A stretch of 64,000 bases of DNA, from contig CM055279.1 in assembly GCA_029237695.1 (NCBI GenBank), positions 57,485,530-57,549,529 of the forward strand. Reading direction: 5' to 3'. Of this stretch, positions 1-13,881 are shown piece after piece. The position numbers were made by a program, and so were the translations under genes. The notes below the pieces were generated by a model that was not told the DNA's origin, searched no databases, and worked only from the letters and a program-made list of their open reading frames with translations. Positions within the stretch are counted from its first letter, which is position 1. Each line of letters opens with the position of its first letter. Source of the DNA: Conchocele bisecta (lineage: Eukaryota > Mollusca > Bivalvia > Lucinida > Thyasiridae).

Positions 1-1050
1 GTCCCCACAGACCCTGTGGTATAGTCTTTAGGACATCTGTGCCAATAACAACCGTGAAATTGGTAAACCGTATTAGTTTCCTCACAAAATCCGTCCACCA
101 ACCAACCTCTCACTACCGTAACCGCAGTGTGCAGTGTGTATATGGGGTTTACCAGGACCTTCGAATGTTTTTACCCAACTTGTTGCCTTAGCGCTAGCGT
201 GAGATCTGGGGTAAAAGGCATTTTCGAAGGCGGATGCTGGTCTGTCGATCTGAGCGCCTTTGCACTTGAGCTTCGTCTCCCCGCGCATACAGGTGAGCGC
301 ATGCCGTTTTAAACTATGGGATTGTGTGAATCGCTGGTTGCACCCGTGACAGCAGAGTGTGTTGGTGGTTTTGTTCATGTCTGTAATCAAGAACGCGTGA
401 TTGTTATAAATACCGATTTTCATTTTCTTCGTACCAATTTCTTTGTAATGCGCCGCAACTTTTCTTAAATACCATGTACCCTCTTCGACTGGTTCATACA
501 CCTCAATTCCGAGTTTAAAACATTCCTCCACTTTTTTGATATCATCAAGTATTATAGGACAGGTCGGTTTTTTCCACCCCTTACTGCTACAGAAATGAAT
601 ATATTCGTGAAATAAATCTGCTCGGAGATCAGTCGTGTGAAGAATGATACATCTAAACAGACAAAGCTCGTTGTTAAATTTGTCCAACGGTTTTATCCCC
701 TTCCGATATCGCAACCATTCAGGAAGCTGCCCCCCAGCCACTTTCGAAGATCTCATACCAGCATCGTCTGCGCTAGATGAAATAATTAATTTAATTGTAA
801 CACCGGCCCACCTAACAAATGTTCATTTTGTGCTTGGACGGTCTATTTTATCGATGTTCATTCTAGTTTCCTCCTGTTCGGCAACCCATTCACTCGCGTC
901 CTCATATTCTCTCAACCAGGGGCTCCCGCGTAGCTGTTTATGAAATATTATAGTTTCCTGTGTGTCGGTCTGCTCGATGTGGGCTAACTTGTATGAAAAT
1001 AAATAACGTATGTAGAAGCTCCCAGTTAGTAGCGGAGCGATCTCTGCCAT
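1..1050 (-). pseudogene. Polinton/adintovirus-type family-B DNA polymerase, N-terminal fragment, degraded
   Basis: Reads right to left and runs off the window at position 1. The 75 codons from 1050 are in the same frame as the 224 codons below 756, and an in-frame TGA at 823-825 separates them where a tryptophan codon would fit. The second block contains LDKFNNELCLFRCI, then EVYEP, then KMKIGIYNNHAFLI, then a CCHC finger (C-x2-C-x12-H-x3-C), then FYPRSHASAKATSW and HCGYGSERLV. This order is typical of the region upstream of the polymerase core in protein-primed PolB genes of Polinton/Maverick and adintovirus-like elements. At 82-84 the frame stops, but another frame across 1-95 reads VYQFHGCYWH, the usual next motif, so a frameshift is present. 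The exonuclease and polymerase motifs would lie outside the window. Two lesions make this an inactive relic. Family assignment is by recognition, not by search. Confidence 0.75.
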
Positions 1051-1118
1051 TATTCATTCAGTTATATTTTCTTGGGTATGCCGTTTTAGGGTAATAGTTA
1101 CTGTGCGCCATCCTTTCA

Positions 1119-3890
1119 CCAGCCATCCAGTACACACCGGCCATCCAGTACACACCAGCCATCCAGCACACACCGGCCATCCAGTACACAATGGCCATCC
1201 ACCACACACCGGCCATCCAGCACACACCGGCCATCCGGCACACACCGGCCATCCGGCACACACCGGCCATCCGGCACACACCAGCCATCCGGCACACACC
1301 GGCCATCCAGCACACACCAGCCATCCAGCACACACCAGCCATCCACCACACACCGGCCATCCAGTACACATGGCCACACACACCGACGCCATCCAGCACA
1401 CACCTGCATCCAGACACACCAGCACACCAGCCACCAGCACACAGGCCATCCAGGCACACACCGGCCATCCAGCACACACGCCATCAGCACACACCAGGCC
1501 ATCCAGCACACACCGGCCATCCAGCACACACCGGCCATCCAGCACACACCAGCCATCCAGCACACACCGGCCATCCACCACACACCGGCCATCCAGTACA
1601 CACCGGCCATCCAGCACACACCGGCCATCCACCACACACCGGCCATCCAGTACACACCGGCCATCCAGCACACACCGGCCATCCAGCACACACCGGCCAT
1701 CCAGCACACACCGGCCATCCAGTACACACCGGCCATCCAGCACACACGGCCATCCACCACACACCGGCCATCCACCACACACCAGCCATCCACCACACAC
1801 CAGCCATCCACCACACACCGGCCATCCAGTACACACCGGCCATCCAGTACACACCGGCCATCCACCACACACCGGCCATCCAGTACACACCGGCCATCCA
1901 GCACACACCGGCCATCCACCACACACCGGCCATCCACCACACACCAGCCATCCACCACACACCAGCCATCCACCACACACCACCATCTAGTACACACCGC
2001 ATCCACACACCACCCCTCAGCACACACCGGCCATCCAGCACACACCGGCCATCCACCACACACCGGCCATCCAGTACACACCAGCCATCCAGTACACACC
2101 GGCCATCCACACACACCGGCCATCCACCACACCACCGGCATCCGACCTACACACAGCCTATCCACCACCACCACGGCCCATCCTAGTACACACCGGCCCA
2201 TCCAGCCACACACCAGGCCATTCCAGTACCACACCCAGGCCATCCTGTACACACCAGGCCATCCAGACCACACCGGCCATCCACCACAACCGGCATCCAC
2301 ACACCACCAGGGGCCATCCAGTACACATCCAGGCCCATTCCACCACACCTCCAGGTCCATCTAAGTTACACACCAGGCCATCCACCACAACAACGGGGCC
2401 ATCCGGCACACACCGGCCATCCAGCACCACACGCATCCACCCACACACGGGGCCATCCTGGTACACACCAGGCCATCCAAGCTACACACCGGCATCCACC
2501 ACAAACCGGCCATCCATCCAACACGGCCATCCTGTACAACACCGGCCCATCTGTACCACGGCCATCCACCTCACACCAGCCATCCAGTACACACCTGGCC
2601 ATCCGTTACACACCAGCCATCCACCACTACCACCGGATCCAGTAACACCGGCCCCATCCAAGTACCATACCGGCCATCACCACACCCGGCCATTCAGTTA
2701 CAACCAATCCGGCCATCCCCCACCTCAGGGGCCCCATCCGGCAATACCAACCGGCATCCAGCACACAGGGGGCCCATTCCGGCACCACAACCGGCCATCC
2801 AGCCACACCCCACGGCCACTCCACCACACTCCGGCCATCCAACACCAACACCGGCCATCCTGTACCACACCAGCCATCCAAGTACACACCTGGCCATCCA
2901 CCCCACACCACCAGGCCATCCAGTACACAACCAGCCATCCAGTACACACCGGCCATTCCAGTACACACCAGCCAATCCACCACACTCCGGCCATTTCCAG
3001 CACACACCGGCCATCCAGCCAGCACACCAGGCCATCCACCACACACCAGCCATCCCAGTACACACCATGGCCATCCAGTACCACAACCTGGCCATCCAAC
3101 ACACTACGGCCATCCACCACCACACGGCCATCCCAGTAACACACCAGCCCATCCAGTACACACCTGGCCATTCCAGCAACATCCAGCTAAGGCACAACTT
3201 GGCCAGTCCAGCACACCACCGGCCTATTCCAGCACACACTGGACCATCCAGCCACACAACCAAGCCATCCAGTACACACCTGGCATAACCCAGTTCACAA
3301 TGGCCAATCCAGTACCCACACCGGCGCATACCAGCAACACCAATAGGCCATTCCAGTACACACCTGGCCATTCAGCACACAACTGGCCGTCCAAGTACCA
3401 CACCAGCCATCCAGAACACACCTGGACCATTCCAGCACACCACCAGGCCATCCCGCACACGCCAGCACCCAGTTAAACACCAATGGGCCAATCCAGTAAC
3501 CACACAGGGCCATCCTGCACAACAATGGCCACAGTACCAGACCAGCCATTAGCACACAATGGGCCAATCCAGTTCACACACGGCCACCTTTCCACGCAAC
3601 ACACGGCCATCCAGCACATGGGCCATCCAGCACACACCGGCCATCCAGCACACATGGGCCATCCAGCACACACCGGCCATCCAGTACACACCGGCATCCA
3701 GCACAGGGCCTCCAGGCACACACCGGCCATCCAGCACACACCAGCCATTCAGTACACACCAGGCCATCCAGCCAGCACCACCGGCCATCCAGCACACACC
3801 AGCCATTCAGTACACACCAGCCATCCAGCACACCGGCCATCCAGTACACACCAGCTATCCAGCACACAATGTCCGTCCGTGTGCACACAC
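1119..3890. repeat. 18-bp minisatellite (unit cacaccggccatccagca)
   Basis: About 150 head-to-tail copies of an 18-bp unit, CACACCGGCCATCCAGCA with variants (cca/gta/gca in the last triplet, ccagcc for ccggcc). Because 18 is a multiple of 3, long frames stay open on both strands (HTGHPA-type and CWMAGV-type hexapeptides); these are artefacts of the period. Copies at 1119-2100 and 3600-3880 are clean, while 2100-3550 is full of one-base insertions and deletions. It starts about 70 bp from the polymerase relic and abuts the 46-bp array. Confidence 0.95.
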
Positions 3891-3905
3891 CAGCCATCAG
3901 CGTAG

Positions 3906-6900
3906 TTATCGTTCCACCTACTGGCCATGGATACAGATATATATAACGTAGTTATTGTTCCACCTGCTGGCCATGGATACAGGGATATATAGCGTAGTTA
4001 TTGTTCCACCAACTGGCCATGGATACAGGGATATATAGCATAGTTATTGTTCCACCTACTGGCCATGGATACAGGGATATATAGCATAGTTATTGTTCCA
4101 CCTACTGGCCATGGATACAGGGATATATAGCACAGTTATTGTTCCACCTACTGGACATGGCCATAGGATACGGGATATATAGCGTAGTTATTGTTCCACC
4201 CACTGGCCATGGATACAGGGATATATAGCATAGTTATTGTTCCACCTACTGGCCATGGATACAGGGATATATAGCGTAGTTATTGTTCCACCTACTGGCC
4301 ATGGATACAGGGATATATAGCATAGTTATTGTTCCACCTACTGGCCATGGATACAGGGATATATAGCGTAGTTATTGTTCCACCTGCTGGCCATGGATAC
4401 AGGGATATATAGCGTAGTTATTGCTGTGCATGGATACAGGGATTTATAGCGTAGTTATTGTTCCACCTGCTGGCCATGGATACAGGGATATATAGCGTAG
4501 TTATTGCTGTGCATGGATACAGGGATATATAGCGTAGTTATTGTTCCACCTACTGGCCATGGATACAGGGATATATAGCGTAGTTATTGTTCCACATACT
4601 GGCCATGGATACAGGGATATATATTGTTCCACATACTGGCCATGGATACAGGGATATATAGCGTAGTTATTGTTCCACCTACTGGCCATGGATACAGGGA
4701 TATATAGCGTAGTTATTGTTCCATCTGCTGGCCATGGATACAGGGATATATAGCGTAGTTATTGCTGTGCATGGACACAGGGATATATAGCGTAGTTATT
4801 GTTCCACCTGCTGGCCATGGATACAGGGATATATAGCATAGTTATTGTTCCACCTGCTGGCCATGGATACAGGGATATATAGCGTAGTTATTGTTCCACC
4901 AACTGGCCATGGATACAGGGATATATAGCATAGTCTGTTCCACCTACTGGCCATGGATACAGGGATATATATGCATCCTAGTTATTGTTCCACCTACTGC
5001 CATGGAGGTACAGGGATATATAGCATAGTATTGTTCCACCTACTGGCCATGGATACAGGGATATATAGCGTAGTTATTGTTCCACCAACTGGCCATGGAT
5101 ACAGGGATATATAGCATAGTTATTGTTCCACCTACTGGCCATGGATACAGGGATATATAGCATAGTTATTGTTCCACCTCTGGCCATCGGATACAGGGAT
5201 ATGCCTAGTGGTTCCACCTACTGGCCAGGGATACAGGGATATATAGCTAGTTATTGTTCCACCTACTGGCCATGGATACAGGGATATATAGCGTAGTTAT
5301 TGTTCCACCTGCTGGCGCATGATACAGGATATATAGCGTAGTTATGCTGTGCATGGATACAGGGATATATACGTAGTTATTGTTCCACCTACTGGCCATG
5401 GATCAGGGATATATAGCGTAGTTATTGTTCATGCATACTGGCATGGATACAGGGATATATACGTAGTTATTTGTTCCACTACTGGCCATGGATACAGGGA
5501 TGTATAGCGTAGATATGTTCCACCTACTGCCATGGATACAGGGATATATAGCGTAGTTATTGTTCCACATACAGGCCATGGATACAGGGATATATAGCGT
5601 AGTTATTGTTCCACCACTGGCCATGGATACAGGGATATATAGCGTAGTTATTGTTCCACCTGCTGGCCATGGATACAGGGATATATAGCGTAGTTATTGC
5701 TGTGCCATGGACACAGGATATATAGCGTAGTTATTGTTCCACCTGCTGGCCATGGATACAAGGGATCTATAGCCATAGTTATTGTCCACTGCTGGCCATG
5801 GATACAGGGATATATAGCGTATTATTGTTCCACCTACTGGCCTGGATACCAGGGATATAGGTATTATTGTTCCACCTGTCCATGGATACAGGATATAAGC
5901 AGTTATGTTCCAGGGCCTGCTGGCCATGGATCAGGATATATGCGTAGTTTAATTGTTCCACCTGACTGGCCATGGATACAGGAATATATAGCGTAGTATT
6001 GTTCCACCTACTGGCCATGGATACAGGGAGATATAGTGTAGTTATTGTTCCACCTGCTGGCCATGGATACAGGGATATATGGCGTAGTTATTGTTCCACC
6101 TACTGGCCATGGATACAGGGATATATAGCGTAGTTATTGTTCCACCTACTGGCCATGGATACAGGGATATATAGCGTAGTTATTGTTCCACCTACTGGTC
6201 ATGGATACAGGGATATATAGTGTAGTTATTGTTCCACCTGCTGGCCATGGATACAGGGATATATAGCGTAGTTATTGTTCCACCTGCTGGCCATGGATAC
6301 AGGGATATATAGCATAGTTATTGTTCCACCTACTGGCCATGGATACAGGGATATATAGCATAGTTATTGTTCCACCTACTGGCCATGGATACAGGGATAT
6401 CTAGAGTAGTTATTGTTCCATCTGCTGGCCATGGATACAGGGATATATATTGTTCCACCTACTGGCCATGGATACAGGGATATATAGCGTAGTTATTGTT
6501 CCACCTGCTGGCCATGGATACAGGGATATATAGCGTAGTTATTGTTCCACCTGCTGGCCATGGATACAGGGATATATGGCGTAGTTATTGTTCCACCTAC
6601 TGGCCATGGATACAGGGATATATAGCGTAGTTATTGTTCCACCTACTGGCCATGGATACAGGGATATATAGCGTAGTTATTGTTCCACCTATTGGCCATG
6701 GATACAGGGATATATAGTGTAGTTATTGCTGTGCATGGATACAAGGATATATAGCGTAGTTATTGCTGTGCATGGATACAGGGATATATAGCGTAGTTAT
6801 TGTTCCACCTATTGGCCATGGATACAGGGATATATATAGCGTAGTTTATAGTTTCCACCTGCTGGCCAATGGATACAGAGATATATGGCGTGAGTTTATT

Positions 6901-8660
6901 GTTCCCACCTACTGGCCATGGATACAGGTGGGATATATAGCGTAGTTATTGTTCCACCTACTGGCCATGGATACAAGGATATATAGCGTAGTTATTGTTC
7001 CACCTATTGGCCATGGATACAGGGATATATAGCGTAGTTATTGTTCCACCTGCTGGCCATGGATACAGGGATATATAGCGTAGTTATTGTTCCACATACT
7101 GGCCATGGATACAGGGATATATAGCATAATTATTGTTCCACCTACTGGCCATGGATACAGGGACATATAGTGTAGTTATTGTTCCACCTGCTGGCCATGG
7201 ATACAGGGATATATAGCGTAGTTATTGTTCCACCTACTGGCCATGGATACAAGGATATATAGCATAGTTATTGTTCCACCTACTGGCCATGGATACAGGG
7301 ATATATAGCATAGTTATTGTTCACCTACTGGCCATGCCTATAAGGAATAACAGATATAGGCGGGTAGCGTAGTTATTGTTCCACCTACTGGCCATGGATT
7401 CAGGGATATATAGCGTAGTTATTGTTCCACCTACTGGCCATGGATACAGGGTATATAGCCGTAGTTAATTGTTCCACCTACTGGCCATGGATAACAAGGG
7501 ATATATAGCGGTAGTTATTGTTCCACCTACTGGCCATGGATACAAGGATATATAGCGTAGTTATTGTTCCACCTACTGGCCATGGATACAGGGACATATA
7601 GCGTAGTTATTGTTCCACCTACTGGCCATGGATACAAGTGATATATAGCGTATTATTGTACCACCTACTGTCCATAGGATAACCAGGATATATAAGCCGT
7701 AATTATTTTCCATCTGCTGTGCCATGGATACAGGAATCCCACATGTATATAGCGTAGATATTGTTCCACCTACTGGCCATGGATACAAGGGACATATTAG
7801 CGTATTTATTTGTTCCCACCACTGCTGGCCATGGATACAGGAAATAGCGTAGTAATTGTTCCACCTAACTGCCATGGATACAGGGATATATAGCGTAATT
7901 ATTGTTCCATCTGCTGGCCATGGATACAGGGATACATGTATATAGCGTAGTTATTGTTCCACCTACTGGCCATGGATACAGGGATATATAGCGTAGTTAT
8001 TGCTGTGCATGGATACAGGGATATATAGCGTAGTTATTGTTCCACCTGCTGGCCATGGATACAGGGATATATGGCGTAGTTATTGTTCCACCTGCTGGCC
8101 ATGGATACAGGGATATATAGCGTAGTTATTGTTCCACCTGCTGGCCATGGATACAGGGATATATAACGTAGTTATTGTTCCACATACTGGCCATGGATAC
8201 AGGGATATATAGCATAGTTATTGTTCCACCTGCTGGCCATGGATACAGGGATATATAGCGTAGTTATTGCTGTGCATGGATACAAGGATATATAGCGTAG
8301 TTATTGTTCCACCTGCTGGCCATGGATACAGGGATATATAGCGTAGTTATTGTTCCACCTACTGGCCATGGATACAAGGATATATAGCGTAGTTATTGTT
8401 CCACCTACTGGCCATAGATACAGGGATATATAGCGTAGTTATTGTTCCATCTACTGGCCATGGATACAGGGATATATAGCGTAGTTATTGTTCCACCTGC
8501 TGGCCATGGATACAGGGATATATATTGTTCCACCTACTGGCCATGGATACAGGGATATATAGCGTAGTTATTGTTCCACCTACTGGCCATGGATACAGGG
8601 ATATATAGCGTAGTTATTGTTCCACCTACTGGCCATGGATACAGGGATATATAGTGTAAT
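3906..8660. repeat. 46-bp minisatellite (unit contains ccacctactggccatggata)
   Basis: About 100 tandem copies of a 46-bp unit, checked by the spacing of successive GGATACAGGG at 4021 and 4067. A shorter 37-bp variant containing attgctgtgcatgg, which lacks 9 bp, recurs throughout (for example near 4425, 4505, 6730, 8005 and 8270). Variable positions are mostly gcg/gca in TAGCGTAG and cctac/cctgc/cctat. Indel-rich patches lie at 4930-5950 and 7310-7880. The unit is not a multiple of 3, and no coding potential is seen. Confidence 0.95.
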
Positions 8661-8814
8661 GTTTGTTTATGATATTGAGAATCAATTTTGTTCAACTTGA
8701 ATGTAATTTGAGTCACCAGTGGAGAAAGCGTACAATACTAAATTTGCAATCAGCGTAGTCCTAGCCTGCACATCCAGTCTGATCAGGGCATATGCTGTTC
8801 ACATGCTGCCACTG

Positions 8815-9585
<771 letters not shown>

Positions 9586-10147
9586 CCACTTGTGGACAGC
9601 GCGATATAGTCTGCACATTGGCGTACGTACGTACGTACGGTCCGTAGGTACGTACCGGTACGTGCGTCCGAGTTTGCGTTAATGTTTTTAACTATACTAA
9701 ATCGCTGAAAACGCTTCACCGATTAACTTAAAACTTCACATTGATGTTTATCATGATCCATATTGTCATTCTACGTCCCATCTGTGTGGCCCCTGTGCTT
9801 TGAAATTTCCCTTAAAATTTTTTTGTATTTAGGTTAAAAATTTTAAGAACACACTATATCTCTGAAACCGCTTTGCCAATTCACTCGAAGCTTCATATGT
9901 AAAACCTTTAAACCGTACTAGCTACAGACCTGATATTTGGTATGTAGCTTCCTTATGGTGAATAGATGCGAAAAGTTTATTTTTCAAATTTTCAAATTTT
10001 GGCTTGTAACTCGTAAAACTTTTAAACCATAATAGCTACACACCTGAAACTTGGTATGTACTGTGCATTAGCCACGAGACGTTATGCCATGTTAAATAGG
10101 CAAAACTATTTGCAAATGTCCTAACACCCACCCCCCCCCCCCCCCCC
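9586..10147 (+). repeat. Diverged Helentron-like 5' end plus 116-bp duplication
   Basis: TGTCGCTCCCACTTGTGG at 9587 followed by GCGCGATATAGTC and a CGTACGTACG stretch resembles the 5' end of family A' (see 60336 and 60683). A core of the 'ctgaaacgcttcaccgatt...acttcacat...catccatattgtcattct' type follows. At about 9899-10075 a segment beginning AAAACCTTTAAACC occurs twice with a period near 116 bp. A poly(C) run lies at 10129-10147. No 3' end was found. Confidence 0.6.
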
Positions 10148-10184
10148 GCCTCATTAAACATTATTATTGAATAAACTTCATGGT

Positions 10185-12047
10185 CATGGTCCTTAGGTAG
10201 GGGGATTACAAAATTGTTAAAATTACATCATTACGTAATCCAAGATGGCCGCCGTCTAAAAATAGCACAAATTATTCAAAAATCTTCTTCTCAAGAACCG
10301 CCAACCGGATTTCGACAAAACTTGGTAGGAATAATCGATGTACAATGCTCGTTCAAAGTTGTTAAAATGGTGACCCCGGGGTCAAAAATGGGCGTGGCCC
10401 ATGGGGTCAAATTTTATTTTTGACCAAATATGGTCACGTCATATATCAAATCTAAGGTATCAACGAGGCGATCACTCTGGTGCATTTTTTTGTCAAAATC
10501 GGATGGTTATATCATCTAAGATGGCCGCCGAAAGGTCAAAAGGTCGTTCTTTTATTACAGATTTCAAAAATCTTATTCACATGAACCGCTTGGCCCATGG
10601 TAGCCAAACTTAAAAGTTATGGTCCATGGGTGAAGCCTTTTCAGATTTGTTAAAATGGAGGTCATCGCTAATCCAAGATGGCCGTTAAAAAATCTTCTTC
10701 TCATGAACCGCCAGCCGGATTTCGACAAAACTTGGTAGGAATGATCGCTGTACAATGCTCTTTCAAAGTTGTTAAAATGTTGACCCCGGGGTCAAAAATG
10801 GGCGTGGCCCGTTGGGTCAAATTGGGGTAAAATTTTATTTTTGTCCGAATATGGTCATGTGTATATCAATTCGAAGGTATCAACGAGGCGATCGCTCTGG
10901 TGCATTTTTTGTCGAAATTGGATGGTCATGTCATCCAAGATGGCCGCCGAAAGGTCAAAAGGTCGTTCTTTTATTAGAGATTTCAAAATTTTACTTCACA
11001 CAAACCGCTTGACCCATGGTGGCCAAACTTCACAGTTATGGTCCATGGGTGAAGCCTTTTCAGATTTGTTAAAACAGAGATCGTCGCTAATCCAAGATGG
11101 CCGCTGTCTAAAAATAGCAAAAATTCTTAAAAAATCTTCTCTTCTCATGAACCTCCAGCCGGATTTCGACGAAACTGGGTAGGAATGATCGATGTACAAT
11201 GCTCTTTCAACGTTGTTAAAATAGTGACCACGGGGTCAAAAATGGGCGTGGCCCATGTGGTCAAATTTTATTTTTGACCGAATATGGTCATGTCTATATC
11301 AAATCGAAGGTATCAAAGAGGCGATCGCTGTGGTACATTTTTTGTCGAAATTGGAGCGTCATGTCATCCAAGATGGCCGCCGAAAGGTCAAAAGGTTTTC
11401 AAAGTTTTCAAAATTCTTCTTCACACGAACCGCGTGGCACATGGTGGCCAAACTTCACAGTTATGGACCATGTGTGAAGCCTTTTCAGATTTGTTAAAAC
11501 GGAGATTGTCTCTAATCCAAGATGGCCACCGTCTACAAATTGTTAAAAAATCTTCTTCTCATGAACCACTAGCCGGATTTCGACGAAACTTGGTAGGAAT
11601 GATCGATGTAGAATGCTCTTTCAAAGGTGTTACAATGGTGACCCCGGGGTCAAAAATGGGTGTGGCCCATGGTGTCAAATTTTATTTTTTACCGAATATG
11701 CTCATGTCATATATCAAATTGAAGGTATCGATGAGGCGATTGCTCTGGTGCAATTTTTATCGGAATTGGATGATTATGTCATCCATGATGGCCACCAAAA
11801 GGTCCATTTATTCGAGATTTTTTCTCAGGAACCACATGGCCGATGATGGCCAAACTTCATAGTAAGTTAAGATCCTTGGGTGAAGCATTTTCAGATTTGG
11901 TAAAATGACAGTCATCACTTAATCCAAGATGACCGCCATCTAAAAATAGCACAATTTGTTTAGAACACATATGAACTCAATGTCACATTCTCCTCTGGTG
12001 TTCATGGAGTCAGGTGAGCGAAAGAGGGCCATCATGGCCCTCTTGTT
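10185..12047 (+). mobile_element. Helentron-like element family D, copy 1 (3' complete, 5' missing)
   Basis: The core is about four copies of a 410-440 bp unit, seen by the recurrence of AATCTTCTTCTCA near 10282, 10690, 11132 and 11547. Each unit includes 'atccaagatggccgcc' and 'gtgaccccggggtcaaaaatggg'. The 3' end has TCAGGTGAGC at 12010-12019, then a hairpin GAGGGCCATCATGGCCCTC at 12024-12042, then TTGTTT. TCAGGTGAGC is the inverse complement of GCTCACCTGA, which starts the other copy at 62020. A subterminal inverted repeat followed by a hairpin is the HINE/Helentron plan. There is no coding capacity, and the 5' terminus is absent. Confidence 0.7.
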
Positions 12048-12890
12048 TAATTATTTATACTAATTAAATATGTCACCTGAAAAAATAATATTTTCGACAG
12101 ATTATATTGTATGATCATTGCACATCAAAAAATAAATACAGAGAATAAATAGTACTGTCCGTTAACATTTTAACGAAACACGGTTATCGCCCCTGATATC
12201 AGTTTGGAAATTTACGTCTTGTATAAAAATGTATAATAATGCCAATTATTGCACTCTTGCAAGTTATCTGCATGGGTTTCGCTGTGAGAGAAAACCTGTA
12301 ATCAACTCCTTACCAATAATACACAGTGAAGAGAACACCCGTAATTGCAACCTCTTTTATTAGTCAAAATAAAGTTAATTGAAAATTTGGAGAGAGTCTC
12401 GACTAATGCACAATGTTAATGTGCTTGAACACATTCCAAACATGTACTCAAATATATCTAGTTCATAGAAACAGCTGCGTAATTTGGATTACAAAATGTT
12501 TACGTGACGTCAAAACGCGGGAAACACATCAGTGTGTAACTATTCATACATACAGCACAATTCTTTTGCTTACAATCTCAAACAATATGCATATATATCC
12601 GCCGTGAAGGGTAATAAATAGGATATTCCATCGTACATGTTTGAATAGCGGTAATAATACACTCGTGTCCGTCGGCTTCCGTACAAGCAATTCGTTCGCT
12701 ATGCTCACTCTTTCCTTACGCGGAAGCCGACTCACACTCGTGTATTATTTCCCTCTATTCAAAATATACGATGGAATATCCTCTATTCAATACGTGAGGT
12801 AATGGTAAATGAATATGTTTATTTTTCCAGAAAATGTCTCAGATGATGTCTCTGATATATAGAACATTTTTGTGCCTACTGAGTGGGCGT
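12048..12890 (+). repeat. Dispersed repeat X, copy 1, interrupted
   Basis: 12048-12246 matches 60873-61088 (ttatttatactaat, gtcacctga, attttcgacag, gcacatcaaaaaataaatac, ttacgtct). The match resumes at 12788 (caatacgtg.ggtaatgg through tactgagtgggc). The 541 bp between are absent from the second copy and are flanked by CAAT at 12243-12246 and 12788-12791. The repeat starts directly at the 3' end of element D. Its nature is unknown and it has no coding potential. Confidence 0.75.
12616..12787. mobile_element. Palindromic MITE-like element
   Basis: Arms AATAGGATATTCCATCG and CGATGGAATATCCTCTATT bound the segment. Nested inside are TAATACACTCGTG and CGTCGGCTTCCG with their reverse complements at 12719-12750, leaving a loop of about 45 bp. 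It forms the right part of the 541-bp insertion in repeat X, and its right edge coincides with that insertion's boundary. It is probably a non-autonomous DNA transposon of unknown superfamily. Confidence 0.65.
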
Positions 12891-13065
12891 TAAAGCCTAT
12901 GCTACTAGTATAGAACCAGACCCTGCCTCGAGATTATTAACTAGCTGTATGAATATAGTAGTGGGTCAGGAGCACTCAGCCCCATTTCTCCAATCACAGG
13001 TACATATAGCTCAAACGTAAACAAACTGCCAAACAGAATGTGTATAATTATCAGGAACATATGAT

Positions 13066-13881
13066 ATGGAGAACAACAAAAATATGGACAAGCATAGTGA
13101 AACTTGTGATCATAACAAGTGTGAAGAGAGCAATGACAATAACAACTGCCAAGAGTGTTTGGGAAGTACTGGGTTCACCTCTGATAAGGGGGGAGTGAAG
13201 GTATCCTTGCTGGACCAGGATGGGTATGAGGAAATTGATTTCATGAGAAGCTTCAGTTCTGCCGAGAAAGTAAGAGATCCTTGCCTGGTACCAACATATC
13301 AACGTTTTAGAGACAATTTGAACGGGAATGTTGATATCGTCATCACACCACCGATGGACAATGCTGGAAACGAACTTCCACCAAATATGCAAAACAAATG
13401 CCAACGAAAGAGAGGACACTATGAAAATATTGATAGCATTGAAGGCCACACACTTTGTACAGAAGGCCCAAGTGAGAGGGAAGAAAAGTTTGAAAATCAG
13501 TTTACTTCCACAGCAAGGAGTGAAGGGGGCGAAATCTCGGCTGGTGTAGGTGGCGGTGTAAACATGAAACACGGGTGTCGACTCACAACTGAGATTAATA
13601 ATAACAAATCTGCTGCAACTTCCAATAAGTCAATGTTGAAATATCATGTTGCGTTTGATGGAGAGAGGAGCAATAAGGATATGTGTATGAAATACACACG
13701 CAGGCAGCCATTTACATTGAAACTACTCTCAGAAAACGTTTTAAAAAGAAAGAACAAGGACATGAGTTACAAACCAGAAACTATTCATGGAGCCGCTGGC
13801 TCAATTACTCTGAACTCAAAAACCAGGAATTTCAAACTTCCTTCAGTGATTACAAGACCCAATGGTAAACAAAAGTTCTGA
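13066..13881 (+). CDS. Uncharacterised 271-residue open frame, possibly a terminal exon
   Basis: ATG at 13066 to TGA at 13879-13881, in non-repetitive DNA, with a stop 19 bp upstream in frame (TAA 13045-13047). The protein is hydrophilic with no signal peptide or membrane segment. It has an N-terminal Asn/Cys/His-rich stretch, two acidic tyrosine sites (GYEEIDF near residue 54 and HYENIDSI near residue 124) that would suit SH2 binding, a glycine-rich GVGGGVN and a basic C-terminus. TATCAG at 13048-13053 could be a splice acceptor, giving a last exon encoding the cytoplasmic tail of a receptor; that is inference only. No polyadenylation signal is visible within 100 bp downstream. No family is recognised. 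A frame this long is unlikely by chance in this DNA, but the opposite strand is also open for 173 codons over part of it. Confidence 0.45.
   Translation: MENNKNMDKHSETCDHNKCEESNDNNNCQECLGSTGFTSDKGGVKVSLLDQDGYEEIDFMRSFSSAEKVRDPCLVPTYQRFRDNLNGNVDIVITPPMDNAGNELPPNMQNKCQRKRGHYENIDSIEGHTLCTEGPSEREEKFENQFTSTARSEGGEISAGVGGGVNMKHGCRLTTEINNNKSAATSNKSMLKYHVAFDGERSNKDMCMKYTRRQPFTLKLLSENVLKRKNKDMSYKPETIHGAAGSITLNSKTRNFKLPSVITRPNGKQKF

Noticed and set aside
1103..2360. Open frames of 200-414 codons on both strands (HTGHPA and CWMAGV hexapeptides)
   Set aside because: The 18-bp unit is a multiple of 3, so stops are absent by periodicity in several frames at once. There is no start context, splice signal or codon bias.
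13051..13572. 173-codon minus-strand frame with hydrophobic stretches
   Set aside because: It is antisense to the better 271-codon plus-strand frame. The hydrophobic runs come from AT-rich complement and it has no recognised motif.
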